NCBI RefSeq assembly: GCF_000210915.2
Contig: NC_016620.1
Location: forward strand, 1,178,001-1,242,000
From: Halobacteriovorax marinus SJ
Lineage (GTDB): Bacteria > Bdellovibrionota > Bacteriovoracia > Bacteriovoracales > Bacteriovoracaceae
Direction: 5' to 3'
Length of the DNA stretch: 64,000 bases
How positions within the stretch are numbered: the stretch's first letter is position 1; each line of letters begins with the position of its first letter. Under the pieces are notes generated by a model, which saw nothing but the letters and a program-made list of their open reading frames with translations, had not been told where the DNA came from and searched no databases. The translations under genes were made by a program, and so were the position numbers. Below are positions 44,670-52,487 of this stretch, in pieces.

Positions 44670-45302
44670 TTAGTAAGTACTTGAAATTCTAAAAAGGTTC
44701 TCCATAGCAAGCTGTGAAAGTGCCTTGGAGAAGAAGGAAAATAGGGTATTTGGTATACCAGTGTGGTTGCCTTGCCAATGGGCGGTTGTGTAGAAGAGGC
44801 ATCTCTTCTTGTAATCAACGGCAGTGATTTTACCTTTTAAATTGATGAGAAAGCCCTTATCAAAAATAAAATCATAGCTTCCCGCTTTCTTTATTCGAGG
44901 AATTTTAAAATCTAGAATCATATTAAAGGGCATGAGCGCTGAGGAGAGTTTAAAGTGAACTCTCTCATTTTCTTCGTTGTAAGAACTAGATTTAATATAG
45001 CCTATATGGTCTTTGTATGACTCATAGTGTGAGAGTTTTTTTAGTGCAAAGCGACAGCTTTTCTTATGAAGTCCTGCAATATAGAAGTCGAGAATTTGTT
45101 TTTTTTGACCCTTGTCTCCACTGCTTCTGACTTCGGACTTTGTGTGAATCTCACCAGATAATATTTTTTTCCAGACTGATTCACCAACCGATTTTTCGAT
45201 AGTTAAACTATCAATGACGCTTGCTGACGGGGGGATTGACTTGGCGTGGGTCACTGAAATAAGGGCTAATATAGTGAAAATATATTGTTTTATGTAACGC
45301 AT
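44670..45302 (-). CDS. Exported protein, possibly START/SRPBCC-like
   Basis: A signal peptide (to about residue 20, VTHA|KSI) and AAAAGG before the ATG. The mature part has alternating strands and a C-terminal helix (SFFSKALSQLAMENLFRISSTY), with KAGSYDFIFDKGFLINLKGKITAVD in the middle, a layout like polyketide-cyclase/START (SRPBCC) ligand-binding folds. I cannot confirm the family by eye. Two cysteines (about 78 and 167). It is divergent from the topoisomerase operon and 89 bases upstream of the acetyltransferase on the same strand. Confidence 0.6.
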   Translation of the reverse strand: MRYIKQYIFTILALISVTHAKSIPPSASVIDSLTIEKSVGESVWKKILSGEIHTKSEVRSSGDKGQKKQILDFYIAGLHKKSCRFALKKLSHYESYKDHIGYIKSSSYNEENERVHFKLSSALMPFNMILDFKIPRIKKAGSYDFIFDKGFLINLKGKITAVDYKKRCLFYTTAHWQGNHTGIPNTLFSFFSKALSQLAMENLFRISSTY

Positions 45303-45385
45303 TGTACCTTTTCTTGAATAATATGGCCTATTACTCTCAATATTATATCAAAATAAAAAAACCTAAATAATAGGGAAAATGACGC

Positions 45386-47533
45386 ATGAGTAAGAGCATT
45401 GAAGCTGTAAAAAGAAAGGGTAAGGCCAAGGAAGCGACGATCGAAAGCAAGGATCAGAGATGGCACTGTCGAAATAGAATTACCTTAGTTTTTGGTTCAA
45501 ATGATGTAGAAGAGCTAGAAACTTACACATATGAAGATGGAAAGTTGAACTTTAAAACGGTGGACTTCCATCAGGCCAAAAGTAAGGCCATAGAAGAGAT
45601 TCTCGATAATTGTATTGATGAATATTACCGTGGTCACGTTACAGAGATTCACTGCGAACTCTCTGAGGACGGAAAGAGCGTAATGGTTGAGGATAATGGT
45701 ATTGGTTTTCCAATAGAGAAAGTTCCTCAAGTTTATAGTGAATTTAGAACAGGTTCTAAATTTAAAGACGAGGAAACGGACGAAAAAGGTTTCCTCCACA
45801 GAACTCTTGGACAAAACGGTCTTGGTGCTGCGGCCACATGTCTTACTAGTGATGAGTTTAAAGTAAGAGTAAGGCACTATAACTCTAAAAAAGAACAAAC
45901 TTATACATTTATTGATGGGGCCCTTAAGGTTAAGAAGACGAAACCAAAGCCATTTAAAGGTCACTCTGGGGTAAGAGTTGAACTTAAGCTGTCTAAAGAA
46001 GTTTATAAGAACGATGTTGTTGATGAAGAGTTACTTAGAAAGAGAATTATTGACCTCGCCTATAATAATCCAGGCCTGACATTCTATTTTAATAAGGAAA
46101 AGTATCACTATAAGAAAGGGCTATTAGAGCTTGCACAAAGAGTTGATCCCGATACTGCACAGGAGTTTGGTGCATCCGCATATATTTATGAAGCGAAGAA
46201 TACCAAAGGGAAAAAAGTAAAAGGGAAGATTGATCTCTCTGTTGCTTTAAATCTTTCAAAAAAGTCTGAAGAAAGAGAGAAGTTTATCTCATTTGTAAAC
46301 TCTACTCCAACATTCGATGGTGGTTTTCACCACGATAGAGTGAGAAGACTTTTTGTGAATTCAATTAAAGACAAGCTCGCTAGAAATGCTAAGAAAGAAA
46401 AGTTAACACTTGTTGATAATGATATTCTTACTGGGATTACATTCACTATTGGTGTGACAATGCCAAACCCTAGATTTGAATCTCAGACTAAGAGAAAACT
46501 CGTTCGCGATACGCATCTTGAAAAAGGTATCGAAGAGTTGATGAATAAGAATATCGATAAATTTCTTAGAAAAAATAAAGAATACTTAGAAGTAGTGATG
46601 GAGAGAGCTAAGTCTAGAAATAGATTCCAAGAGCTCAAAGATGCTTCTAAGAAGGCGAGAAAGCAGAAGAAGCAAAGAGTTGAAAAACTCCTTGATGCCA
46701 ACGAGAGAAAAAAGCGTGAGTTATGTACGCTATTTATCTGTGAGGGTGACTCGGCAATCGGTGGTCTGCGTTCAGCACGAGATAAGCTATATCAAGGCGG
46801 GATCGCTCTAAAAGGTAAGCCAATGAATGTGGCCCAAGCAGCGATTTCTGATATTCTAAATAATCAAGAATTCTCAGACATTATGGCCTCAATTGGTCTT
46901 ATTATTGGAGTTGAGGCGGATGTTTCAAAACTTCGTTATTCAAAAGTAGTTTTCCTAGCGGACTCGGATGTTGACGGTGGTCACATCAATACTTTACTCA
47001 CAAATTTCTTCTACCAATTTTGGCCAGAGCTCTTTGATCAGGAAGCAATCTGTATCGCTAAGGCACCACTATTTGAGGTGATCACTGACAAAGGGACTAA
47101 GTATATTGAAACTCCTGATGAGCTAGAAACATTTAGAGAGACTACAAAGCTTAAGATAAAAGAGATTCAACGAAATAAAGGGCTAGGGGAAATGTCTCCA
47201 GAAGCTTGGAAGCATGTACTTTCTAGAGAGTCATTTACTATTATCTCTGCTTCAGATGTGAGTAGAGCAAAGGAAATGCTAAATGTTTGCTTTGGTAAAG
47301 ATACGTCTCTTAGAAAAGAGTTATTAATGGATGAGGACTCATCGTCTTCGACAAGTGTATCTGTTTCAAGCACAACAACATCTTCGGCGAAAAAGAAGGC
47401 GAGTAAGGCCCCAGCTAAGAAGGCCAAGGCCGCGACTAAGAAGAAAGCCAAAGTGACTAAGAAGAAGGCCACTACGACTGGTAAAAAGAAAGCAAAAAAG
47501 AAAACAACAACTTCTTCTAAAAAGAAGAAATAA
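45386..47533 (+). CDS. Type IIA topoisomerase ATPase/TOPRIM subunit (GyrB/ParE-like, Top2-like features)
   Basis: This subunit holds the ATP gate and part of the DNA-cleaving site. The GHKL ATPase domain is marked by EEILDNCIDEYY (about 70) and DNGIGFP, the transducer lysine loop by FESQTKRKL (about 365), and the TOPRIM domain by FICEGDSAIGG (Glu453) and LADSDVDGGHINTLLTNFF (Asp526, Asp528, Asp530). The TOPRIM stretch KPMNVAQAA...NNQEFSDIMASIGL with LRYSKVVFLADSDVDG reads more like eukaryotic Top2 and T4-type enzymes than like gyrase or ParE. A Ser/Thr then Lys/Ala tail fills residues ~650-715. The companion subunit starts 14 bases later. Calling it parE would be a guess at orthology. Confidence 0.9.
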   Translation: MSKSIEAVKRKGKAKEATIESKDQRWHCRNRITLVFGSNDVEELETYTYEDGKLNFKTVDFHQAKSKAIEEILDNCIDEYYRGHVTEIHCELSEDGKSVMVEDNGIGFPIEKVPQVYSEFRTGSKFKDEETDEKGFLHRTLGQNGLGAAATCLTSDEFKVRVRHYNSKKEQTYTFIDGALKVKKTKPKPFKGHSGVRVELKLSKEVYKNDVVDEELLRKRIIDLAYNNPGLTFYFNKEKYHYKKGLLELAQRVDPDTAQEFGASAYIYEAKNTKGKKVKGKIDLSVALNLSKKSEEREKFISFVNSTPTFDGGFHHDRVRRLFVNSIKDKLARNAKKEKLTLVDNDILTGITFTIGVTMPNPRFESQTKRKLVRDTHLEKGIEELMNKNIDKFLRKNKEYLEVVMERAKSRNRFQELKDASKKARKQKKQRVEKLLDANERKKRELCTLFICEGDSAIGGLRSARDKLYQGGIALKGKPMNVAQAAISDILNNQEFSDIMASIGLIIGVEADVSKLRYSKVVFLADSDVDGGHINTLLTNFFYQFWPELFDQEAICIAKAPLFEVITDKGTKYIETPDELETFRETTKLKIKEIQRNKGLGEMSPEAWKHVLSRESFTIISASDVSRAKEMLNVCFGKDTSLRKELLMDEDSSSSTSVSVSSTTTSSAKKKASKAPAKKAKAATKKKAKVTKKKATTTGKKKAKKKTTTSSKKKK

Positions 47534-47547
47534 GGAATTTTTAAAAC

Positions 47548-48990
47548 ATGGAAGAAACATATCTACATTCAATGGAGAGTATTCCCCTAGAGGATATCGT
47601 TAGAGAGGAGTATAGGACATATCAGATTTATACTCTGATGGATCGTGCAATCCCATATCTAAAGGATGGACTTAAGCCAGGGCAAAGAAGAATTCTCTTC
47701 ACTCTGTGGAAGAATCAATCTAAGGGACTTATGAAAGTCTCTTCTGCAACTGGATTAGTGTTAACTCTTCACCCACATGGTCCGGCTTCTGTAGAGTCTG
47801 CAATTGTTAATATGGCCCAGGACTATACTTTCTCAAATAACTATCCGCTAATTGATAAGAAGGGATACTTTGGTGAAAGGATGGAAACATCTCCTGCCGC
47901 TTCTAGGTATATCGAATGTAAGTTAGGGAAAATCTCTCAAATTCTACTCTTCGATGATATGGACCAAGTTGAAATGGTGCCTAACTACGATGAAAAAGTT
48001 ATGGAGCCAGTAAATCTCTTACCTAAGTTACCACTGATGCTCTTAAATGGAGCAGAAGGTATTGGGACAGGTTTCTCATCTGTTATTCCAAGTTTTAGTC
48101 ATAAGGAAGTGATTAACTCTATGATTAGTTTCCTAGAGTCTGGGAAGGCCAAGAAGTTAAAACCGTTTAGTAATGGCTTTAATCTTCCAATTGAAAGAGA
48201 TCAGCGTGGGCGCTTAATCTTCAATATGGGCTTTGAAGAAGTTGATGGGAAAATTTATATCAATGAATTGCCTCGTGGCTATGATGCTCAAAAAATCTAT
48301 AAGTATCTAACTAAGTATATTGAAGCAGACTTTATTAAAGACTTTGTTGATTCAACTGTTGATAATGATGTTCGCATTGAATTAATTTTCAAAAGAGGTG
48401 CTGAAAAGTCCTTGGAAGAAGTCGAAAAGGAAATGGGAACTGCATCGACACAAGTACCAAACTATACTTTAATCTCTGAGCGCGGTGTTCGAATTTTTGA
48501 TAAGCCTGAAGAGATTATTGAAATTTTCTCTGGTCAGCGATTAGCTGTTGTTAAGAGAAGATATGAACTACGTTGTCAGGGACTTAAAGATAAGATTCAG
48601 CAAAATAATGAAATTATAAAGTTCATTAAAAAGAAAGAATACGAAGTCGCAACTAAGTCTAAGAATAGAAAGTCATTCGTAGAATATCTAACTAAGAAGA
48701 AGTTTGTTTATAGTGACTACCTCGCAGATATGCCTATTTATAGGATGACAAAAGAGGAAGTGGCCAAGCGTGCTTTAATGGTTAAGGATGATACTAAACT
48801 CTTGGCCGAGTATACTAAAATTGCTAAATCAGATAAGCTCATTAAAAAGAAATTAATTGAAGAGCTCAAAGATGTTGGTGATCAATTGACTGCTTGGCTT
48901 AAGGGAAAAGATAAAGAAAGAGCAGAGTTAAGAAAGAAAATTGAAAAGAAAACTGCTAAGAAAAAAGCTGTAAAAAAGAAGAAGAAATAA
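47548..48990 (+). CDS. Type IIA topoisomerase DNA-cleaving subunit, short form (ParC/GyrA-like, Top2-like features)
   Basis: This subunit cuts and rejoins DNA. The active-site Tyr121 lies in AASRYIECKL, at almost the same position as in ParC (120) and GyrA (122). Features closer to eukaryotic Top2 than to gyrase are LKDGLKPGQRRILF at about 37-50 (gyrase has PVHRR), MAQDYTFSNNYPLI, GYFGER, and LLNGAEGIGTGFSSVIP at about 170 (gyrase has NGSSGIAVGMAT). It has only 480 residues: the beta-pinwheel C-terminal domain of ParC/GyrA is missing and is replaced by a Lys-rich tail (KKTAKKKAVKKKKK). Size and layout recall T4 gp52. It forms an operon with the ATPase subunit. Confidence 0.9.
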   Translation: MEETYLHSMESIPLEDIVREEYRTYQIYTLMDRAIPYLKDGLKPGQRRILFTLWKNQSKGLMKVSSATGLVLTLHPHGPASVESAIVNMAQDYTFSNNYPLIDKKGYFGERMETSPAASRYIECKLGKISQILLFDDMDQVEMVPNYDEKVMEPVNLLPKLPLMLLNGAEGIGTGFSSVIPSFSHKEVINSMISFLESGKAKKLKPFSNGFNLPIERDQRGRLIFNMGFEEVDGKIYINELPRGYDAQKIYKYLTKYIEADFIKDFVDSTVDNDVRIELIFKRGAEKSLEEVEKEMGTASTQVPNYTLISERGVRIFDKPEEIIEIFSGQRLAVVKRRYELRCQGLKDKIQQNNEIIKFIKKKEYEVATKSKNRKSFVEYLTKKKFVYSDYLADMPIYRMTKEEVAKRALMVKDDTKLLAEYTKIAKSDKLIKKKLIEELKDVGDQLTAWLKGKDKERAELRKKIEKKTAKKKAVKKKKK

Positions 48991-49017
48991 AAAAAGGAGC
49001 TCTAGGGCTCCTTTTTT
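48991..49017. terminator. Topoisomerase operon terminator
   Basis: GGAGC and GCTCC stem extended by A- and T-runs on both sides, followed by TTTTTTATTTTTG. It starts directly after the stop codon; its T-run overlaps the stop codon of the convergent TetR gene. Confidence 0.85.
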
Positions 49018-49522
49018 ATTTTTGTTTACTCACGAACTCTTGGAATACTTTCTCAGCTTCCTCATCGCTCATATTAGTTGCAATGGCACCGAGCTCTAGT
49101 AAGTAGAGTTTTCGAACTTCATCTTTACTGAGTTCTGGAAAATCTCTATCCAGAATAAATAATAAGTGGTCTTCGGCTTTTTGAATAATGTCTGAGAGTT
49201 CTCCGCCATCTCTTTTTCTTAGAAAGAAGAGAACGAAAATATAGGGCATTTCTCTAACTCTCTCTAACACAAATTTCATTCTATTGACGATACCAAGTCT
49301 TTGGCTTTGATCAGTATTGAACATTACTTCGGAAACATATTTAAAAGCTTCCTCTAGAATTGTTTCTTTCTCTTTACCAAAGTAATAGTAGATTAGGGAT
49401 CTCGTCACATCAGCTTCTCTTGAAATATCAGAGAGAGACCATTTGAGATTTCCTTTGGCAACCTCTAGATGGAGAACGGCATGGCAGATTTTGTGATACA
49501 CTTCTTCTTTTGAACTCGTCAT
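49016..49522 (-). CDS. TetR-family transcriptional regulator
   Basis: A TetR-type regulator: the helix-turn-helix is at about residues 24-46 (WSLSDISREADVTRSLIYYYFG), followed by a helical ligand-binding domain. The start is taken at 49522 (MTSSKEEV), which gives the usual short N-terminal arm; an in-frame ATG at 49573 would add 17 residues of hydrophobic and basic sequence untypical of the family. Neither ATG has a good ribosome site. No obvious target gene lies next to it; a palindrome at 49549-49571 is a candidate self-operator. The ligand is unknown. Confidence 0.85.
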   Translation of the reverse strand: MTSSKEEVYHKICHAVLHLEVAKGNLKWSLSDISREADVTRSLIYYYFGKEKETILEEAFKYVSEVMFNTDQSQRLGIVNRMKFVLERVREMPYIFVLFFLRKRDGGELSDIIQKAEDHLLFILDRDFPELSKDEVRKLYLLELGAIATNMSDEEAEKVFQEFVSKQK

Positions 49523-49548
49523 GAGAGAAATTCTAGCACGGCCAAATA

Positions 49549-49571
49549 GGGGAAATGGCAAAAAATTCCCC
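49549..49571. promoter_or_regulatory. Candidate TetR operator (GGGGAA-N11-TTCCCC)
   Basis: An exact 6-base inverted repeat with an 11-base centre, 27 bases upstream of the preferred TetR start. TetR proteins often bind such sites near their own start. Confidence 0.4.
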
Positions 49572-49717
49572 ATCTATTTTGTCGAGAATAGCTCTATCAC
49601 TAAATAAAATAAAAAATGCGTATCTAGTTAATATTTTTATAGTAATCATTTCAGTTCTTTGTTAACCTATTAATATATATGGATTTTGAGTATTAGACTT
49701 TAATTCACGGAGGAAGT

Positions 49718-50131
49718 ATGAGTCTTACTAAAGCCGACATTGTTGAGCGTGTTTACAAAGAAGCCGGATTTTCCAAGAAGGAAGCTGCCGATTTAGTTGA
49801 TCTTGTTTTTAAGGTCATTAAAGATACGTTAGCGAGAGGCGAAAAAGTTAAGATTTCTGGATTCGGAAATTTTTCAATTAGAGACAAGGCGACGAGAGTA
49901 GGTCGTAACCCTCAGACGGGAAGTGCCATGGAGATCTCTGCAAGACGTGTTCTAACTTTTAAGCCTTCACAGGTATTAAAAGAAGACGTTACTGCTAGAT
50001 TCGCGCACAGACTTGATGATAAAGGTAACGAGGATACATCTCTTCCTGCAAAGGAAGGTTCATCAAGAGCTCTCAGTTCGTTCATGAATAATACTGAGGA
50101 AGTCGGTGCTGACGACCTCGATTTTGATTAG
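49718..50131 (+). CDS. ihfA: Integration host factor alpha-type DNA-binding protein with acidic tail
   Basis: The first ~95 residues are a full HU/IHF fold: LTKADIVERVYKEAGFSKKEA, GEKVKISGFGNFSIRDK, then the DNA-bending arm GRNPQTGSAMEISARRVLTFKPSQVLK. The ISARRV and FKPSQ residues fit IhfA better than HU. Residues ~100-137 are an extra acidic tail (EVGADDLDFD at the end) not found in E. coli IhfA (99 residues). A strong GGAGGAAG site precedes the ATG. The next gene is a MerR-type regulator, as in many Proteobacteria. No pheT gene lies upstream. Confidence 0.9.
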   Translation: MSLTKADIVERVYKEAGFSKKEAADLVDLVFKVIKDTLARGEKVKISGFGNFSIRDKATRVGRNPQTGSAMEISARRVLTFKPSQVLKEDVTARFAHRLDDKGNEDTSLPAKEGSSRALSSFMNNTEEVGADDLDFD

Positions 50132-50158
50132 ACTCTAGCTCGTAACGGAGCTTGAGTC
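50131..50158 (+). promoter_or_regulatory. Intercistronic hairpin between ihfA and merR
   Basis: GACTC-T-AGCTC pairs with GAGCT-T-GAGTC around a 6-base loop; the stem begins on the last base of the ihfA stop codon. No T-run follows. A small CCC/GGG pair after it (50158-50168) includes the merR ribosome site AAGGGGA. Confidence 0.6.
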
Positions 50159-50174
50159 CCTTTAAGGGGAGACT

Positions 50175-50606
50175 ATGAGCAACCAGATCGAAATACCAAA
50201 TAAATCACACTTTAAATTAAATGAAGTGTGTTCTTTAACAGGTGTTAAGCCTTACGTTTTAAGATTTTGGGAAAGCGAATTTGACCATATCTCTCCAATT
50301 CTATCTTCTTCTGGTCAGAAGTTATTTGAACACAAAGATATTGAGGCAATTGCCCTTATTAAGAAATTACTCTTTGAAGATAAAATGAATATTGAGCAGG
50401 CAAGGGCCGAGCTTGATCTTAGATTATTATCTTCTGATAGTGAGATTATTGTAGCGGATGAGACTGAAGAGACTTCTAAAGTAATGGAGAAGTTTACAAG
50501 AAGTCTTTCTGATTCAGATATTCAGAAATTAGTAATGGCGAAGGCAAAACTAAACTCTTTGATTTCATCTGTTGATTCTATTAAGCAGAGAAATAACTGG
50601 CACTAG
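50175..50606 (+). CDS. MerR-family transcriptional regulator
   Basis: A MerR-type DNA-binding domain spans about residues 10-80: FKLNEVCSLTGVKPYVLRFWESEF, then GQKLFEHKDIEAIALIKKLL. The rest is a short helical dimerisation region without a cysteine metal site, so it is not a metal sensor. The gene after ihfA in many Proteobacteria codes for this same kind of MerR protein; its target is poorly known. Length 143. Its last 42 bases overlap the convergent polyprenyl synthase gene. Confidence 0.88.
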   Translation: MSNQIEIPNKSHFKLNEVCSLTGVKPYVLRFWESEFDHISPILSSSGQKLFEHKDIEAIALIKKLLFEDKMNIEQARAELDLRLLSSDSEIIVADETEETSKVMEKFTRSLSDSDIQKLVMAKAKLNSLISSVDSIKQRNNWH

Positions 50607-51500
50607 ATCTATCTCTGAGTGTTTAGTAATATTTGTCTTACCTTCAACTAGTAGACCTTCAATCTTTTTAAAATAGTTAGCGAGAACTTTCTTAGTTGAA
50701 GCTAATTCTTCACTCGTGATTATATTTTCTATTTTCTCTAGATCAGAAATGATTTCTTTGAAACATAGATCTTTATTTGCAGTAAGCCATGGGTTAACAG
50801 CAAGCTCATGCTGACTCAATTGTTCATCTACTAGTTCTGTTAAGTCATCAAGTAATTGAAAGACAACACCTACTGAGTGGCCTAGTCTAAATAATTGTTT
50901 AGAAGTTCTATAGTCTGTTGTTGCGCTACTTGACCAGTATCCCAGTAGGATTGAAGTTTGAATAAGCCTTGCTGTTTTATATTGATGAGTGAGAATCAAC
51001 TCGTCAATTCCCTTAGTCATCTCTTCACTTAAGTCTAAGTATTGTCCTTGAATAAGTCCTTTAGGTCCTAGCGCCCATGAGAAGAATTTTAATATTAGCC
51101 CTAGGTTCTTATGCCCATACTTAGCGAGAAGGGCAAAGGAAGCCGTCTGAAGACCATCTCCAGCAAGTAGCGCCTTCCATTCGTTAAACTTAATATGTGT
51201 TGCAGGTTTTCCTCTTCTAGTATCGTCATCATCCATAGAAGGAAGATCATCGTGAAGTAATGTGTATGCGTGGTGAACTTCTACGGCAGAGGCCAAGTAG
51301 TTCACTGGCGTTTTAGGATCTTCTAGAAATTTATGATCACTTTCATTGCAATAGTCTGCGTAGATAGCACTCACAAGCTGTGGCCTAAAGGCCTTACCTG
51401 GAGGAAGTACGCCGTAGCGATAGACTTCACTAAAGTTATGTTTTGGAATAACTAATTCTAGGTGAGTCTCAATATTTCTTATGATTTGCGCTACGTTCAT
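50565..51500 (-). CDS. ispA: Polyprenyl synthetase (farnesyl/geranylgeranyl diphosphate synthase-like)
   Basis: This enzyme extends allylic diphosphates with isopentenyl diphosphate to make farnesyl or geranylgeranyl diphosphate. The first Asp-rich motif is clear, LLHDDLPSMDDDDTRRG at about 80-96, with the two-residue insertion of bacterial short-chain synthases. The second motif appears as FQLLDDLTELVD (about 203), where the usual last Asp of DDxxD is Glu. Other blocks, GKAFRPQLVSA at the N-terminus and GLIQGQYLDL, fit. Length 311 is near E. coli IspA (299). Chain length is not settled. It is downstream of the gspN gene on the same strand, 54 bases apart. Confidence 0.88.
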   Translation of the reverse strand: MNVAQIIRNIETHLELVIPKHNFSEVYRYGVLPPGKAFRPQLVSAIYADYCNESDHKFLEDPKTPVNYLASAVEVHHAYTLLHDDLPSMDDDDTRRGKPATHIKFNEWKALLAGDGLQTASFALLAKYGHKNLGLILKFFSWALGPKGLIQGQYLDLSEEMTKGIDELILTHQYKTARLIQTSILLGYWSSSATTDYRTSKQLFRLGHSVGVVFQLLDDLTELVDEQLSQHELAVNPWLTANKDLCFKEIISDLEKIENIITSEELASTKKVLANYFKKIEGLLVEGKTNITKHSEIDLVPVISLLNRINR

Positions 51501-51501
51501 G

Positions 51502-51519
51502 GCCCTTCCTTTGAAGGGC
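51502..51519 (-). promoter_or_regulatory. Hairpin covering the ispA ribosome site
   Basis: GCCCTTC and GAAGGGC form an exact 7-base stem with a 4-base loop, ending two bases before the ATG of ispA. The only Shine-Dalgarno candidate, GGAAGG, lies in the loop and right arm. No T-run follows it. Confidence 0.6.
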
Positions 51520-51554
51520 TAAATTATCAGAAAGAGAGGTTTTTGAAAAGTTTC

Positions 51555-52487
51555 TTAATTGAATGAAGGCATTGGTGCTGCGAACTTTCCACCAACTTTA
51601 AATTTATAGAAGCCTTTATTAGTAGACTCTTTGCCACTTAGCATCATGTTAATAATGGCAAAGTTCTCAAGAAAACTTGGTGAGAATTTAACTTCTCCGG
51701 CGATATCTAATGAGGAATTAGACATATTGTGTGTATTTAACTTAATCACACCATTGGCCTCTGCCATGACAGGTGAGGTTGGGCTACCTAATTGAAAGTC
51801 TTGTATTTCAAGTAGGTCTTTGGAGTTTAAGCTTCCTTTGAGTTGTAGGGCCCCTATTGGAAGGTTTGGAAGATCGAATCCTCCAATATTTTGTCCTGGT
51901 ATTGATAGATTTGATGAAGTGATTAAAAAGTCTGACTGACTTAATTTACTTCCATCAATTTTGACGAGAGATTCTATTTCAATATCCCCAGTGAAATTTA
52001 AAGACTTTGTCCCTAGAAATTCTTTCAATGTCTTATGAGAAAGAGAGGATTTCTCAACCTTTATGACTGTGCCACCAATACCAACTGTTGGATAAATATT
52101 TATTACAGATAATTTATGCTTAACTTTAGAGTGTAGCTTTATACCAAGAGGCCAAAAGCTAGGAGATTGAAAACTAATAACGAGGTCTGATAATTTTAAA
52201 GATGAAGACGGATTGCTATAACATCTTCCACTAACGACTGGTTTGGTAAGAACGACTTTTGGAAGAAACCATTCAAATCTCATCTCGTCGTATGTAATAG
52301 GGCATGTTGGATTGGATCTAATTGCATTCTCTATTTGAGACTTAAGAATAGTTCCTATAGGAAAATTCATAAGAAAGGCCAAGAATATAAGCATACCGGA
52401 GGCCATAGCAACTTTTGCAAAATAAGTTTTCTTTTGAATGTAGATTTCATCAGGTAACTCATTTGGATGAGTTTTTAGCTTAACCAT
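51555..52487 (-). CDS. gspN: Type II secretion protein N
   Basis: GspN is an accessory bitopic inner-membrane protein of type II secretion, found in some systems. A membrane helix lies at about residues 28-45, with a large periplasmic domain of repetitive strands (for example VVLTKPVVSGRCYS, LNFTGDIEIESLV, LPIGALQLKGSL). The start ATG at 52487 overlaps the last base of the gspM stop. Length 310 is somewhat longer than usual (about 250). It is the last of the gsp genes and is followed 54 bases later by ispA. Confidence 0.82.
   Translation of the reverse strand: MVKLKTHPNELPDEIYIQKKTYFAKVAMASGMLIFLAFLMNFPIGTILKSQIENAIRSNPTCPITYDEMRFEWFLPKVVLTKPVVSGRCYSNPSSSLKLSDLVISFQSPSFWPLGIKLHSKVKHKLSVINIYPTVGIGGTVIKVEKSSLSHKTLKEFLGTKSLNFTGDIEIESLVKIDGSKLSQSDFLITSSNLSIPGQNIGGFDLPNLPIGALQLKGSLNSKDLLEIQDFQLGSPTSPVMAEANGVIKLNTHNMSNSSLDIAGEVKFSPSFLENFAIINMMLSGKESTNKGFYKFKVGGKFAAPMPSFN

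Noticed and set aside
45515-45964. 149-codon minus-strand frame inside the topoisomerase B gene
   Set aside because: It is antisense to the well conserved ATPase domain, and its product is an untypical Phe/Leu/Val-rich sequence with no start signals.
45386-48990. Prophage origin of the T4/Top2-like topoisomerase pair
   Set aside because: No integrase, structural, lysis or replication phage gene lies within reach, base composition matches the surroundings, and flanking genes are ordinary chromosomal ones.
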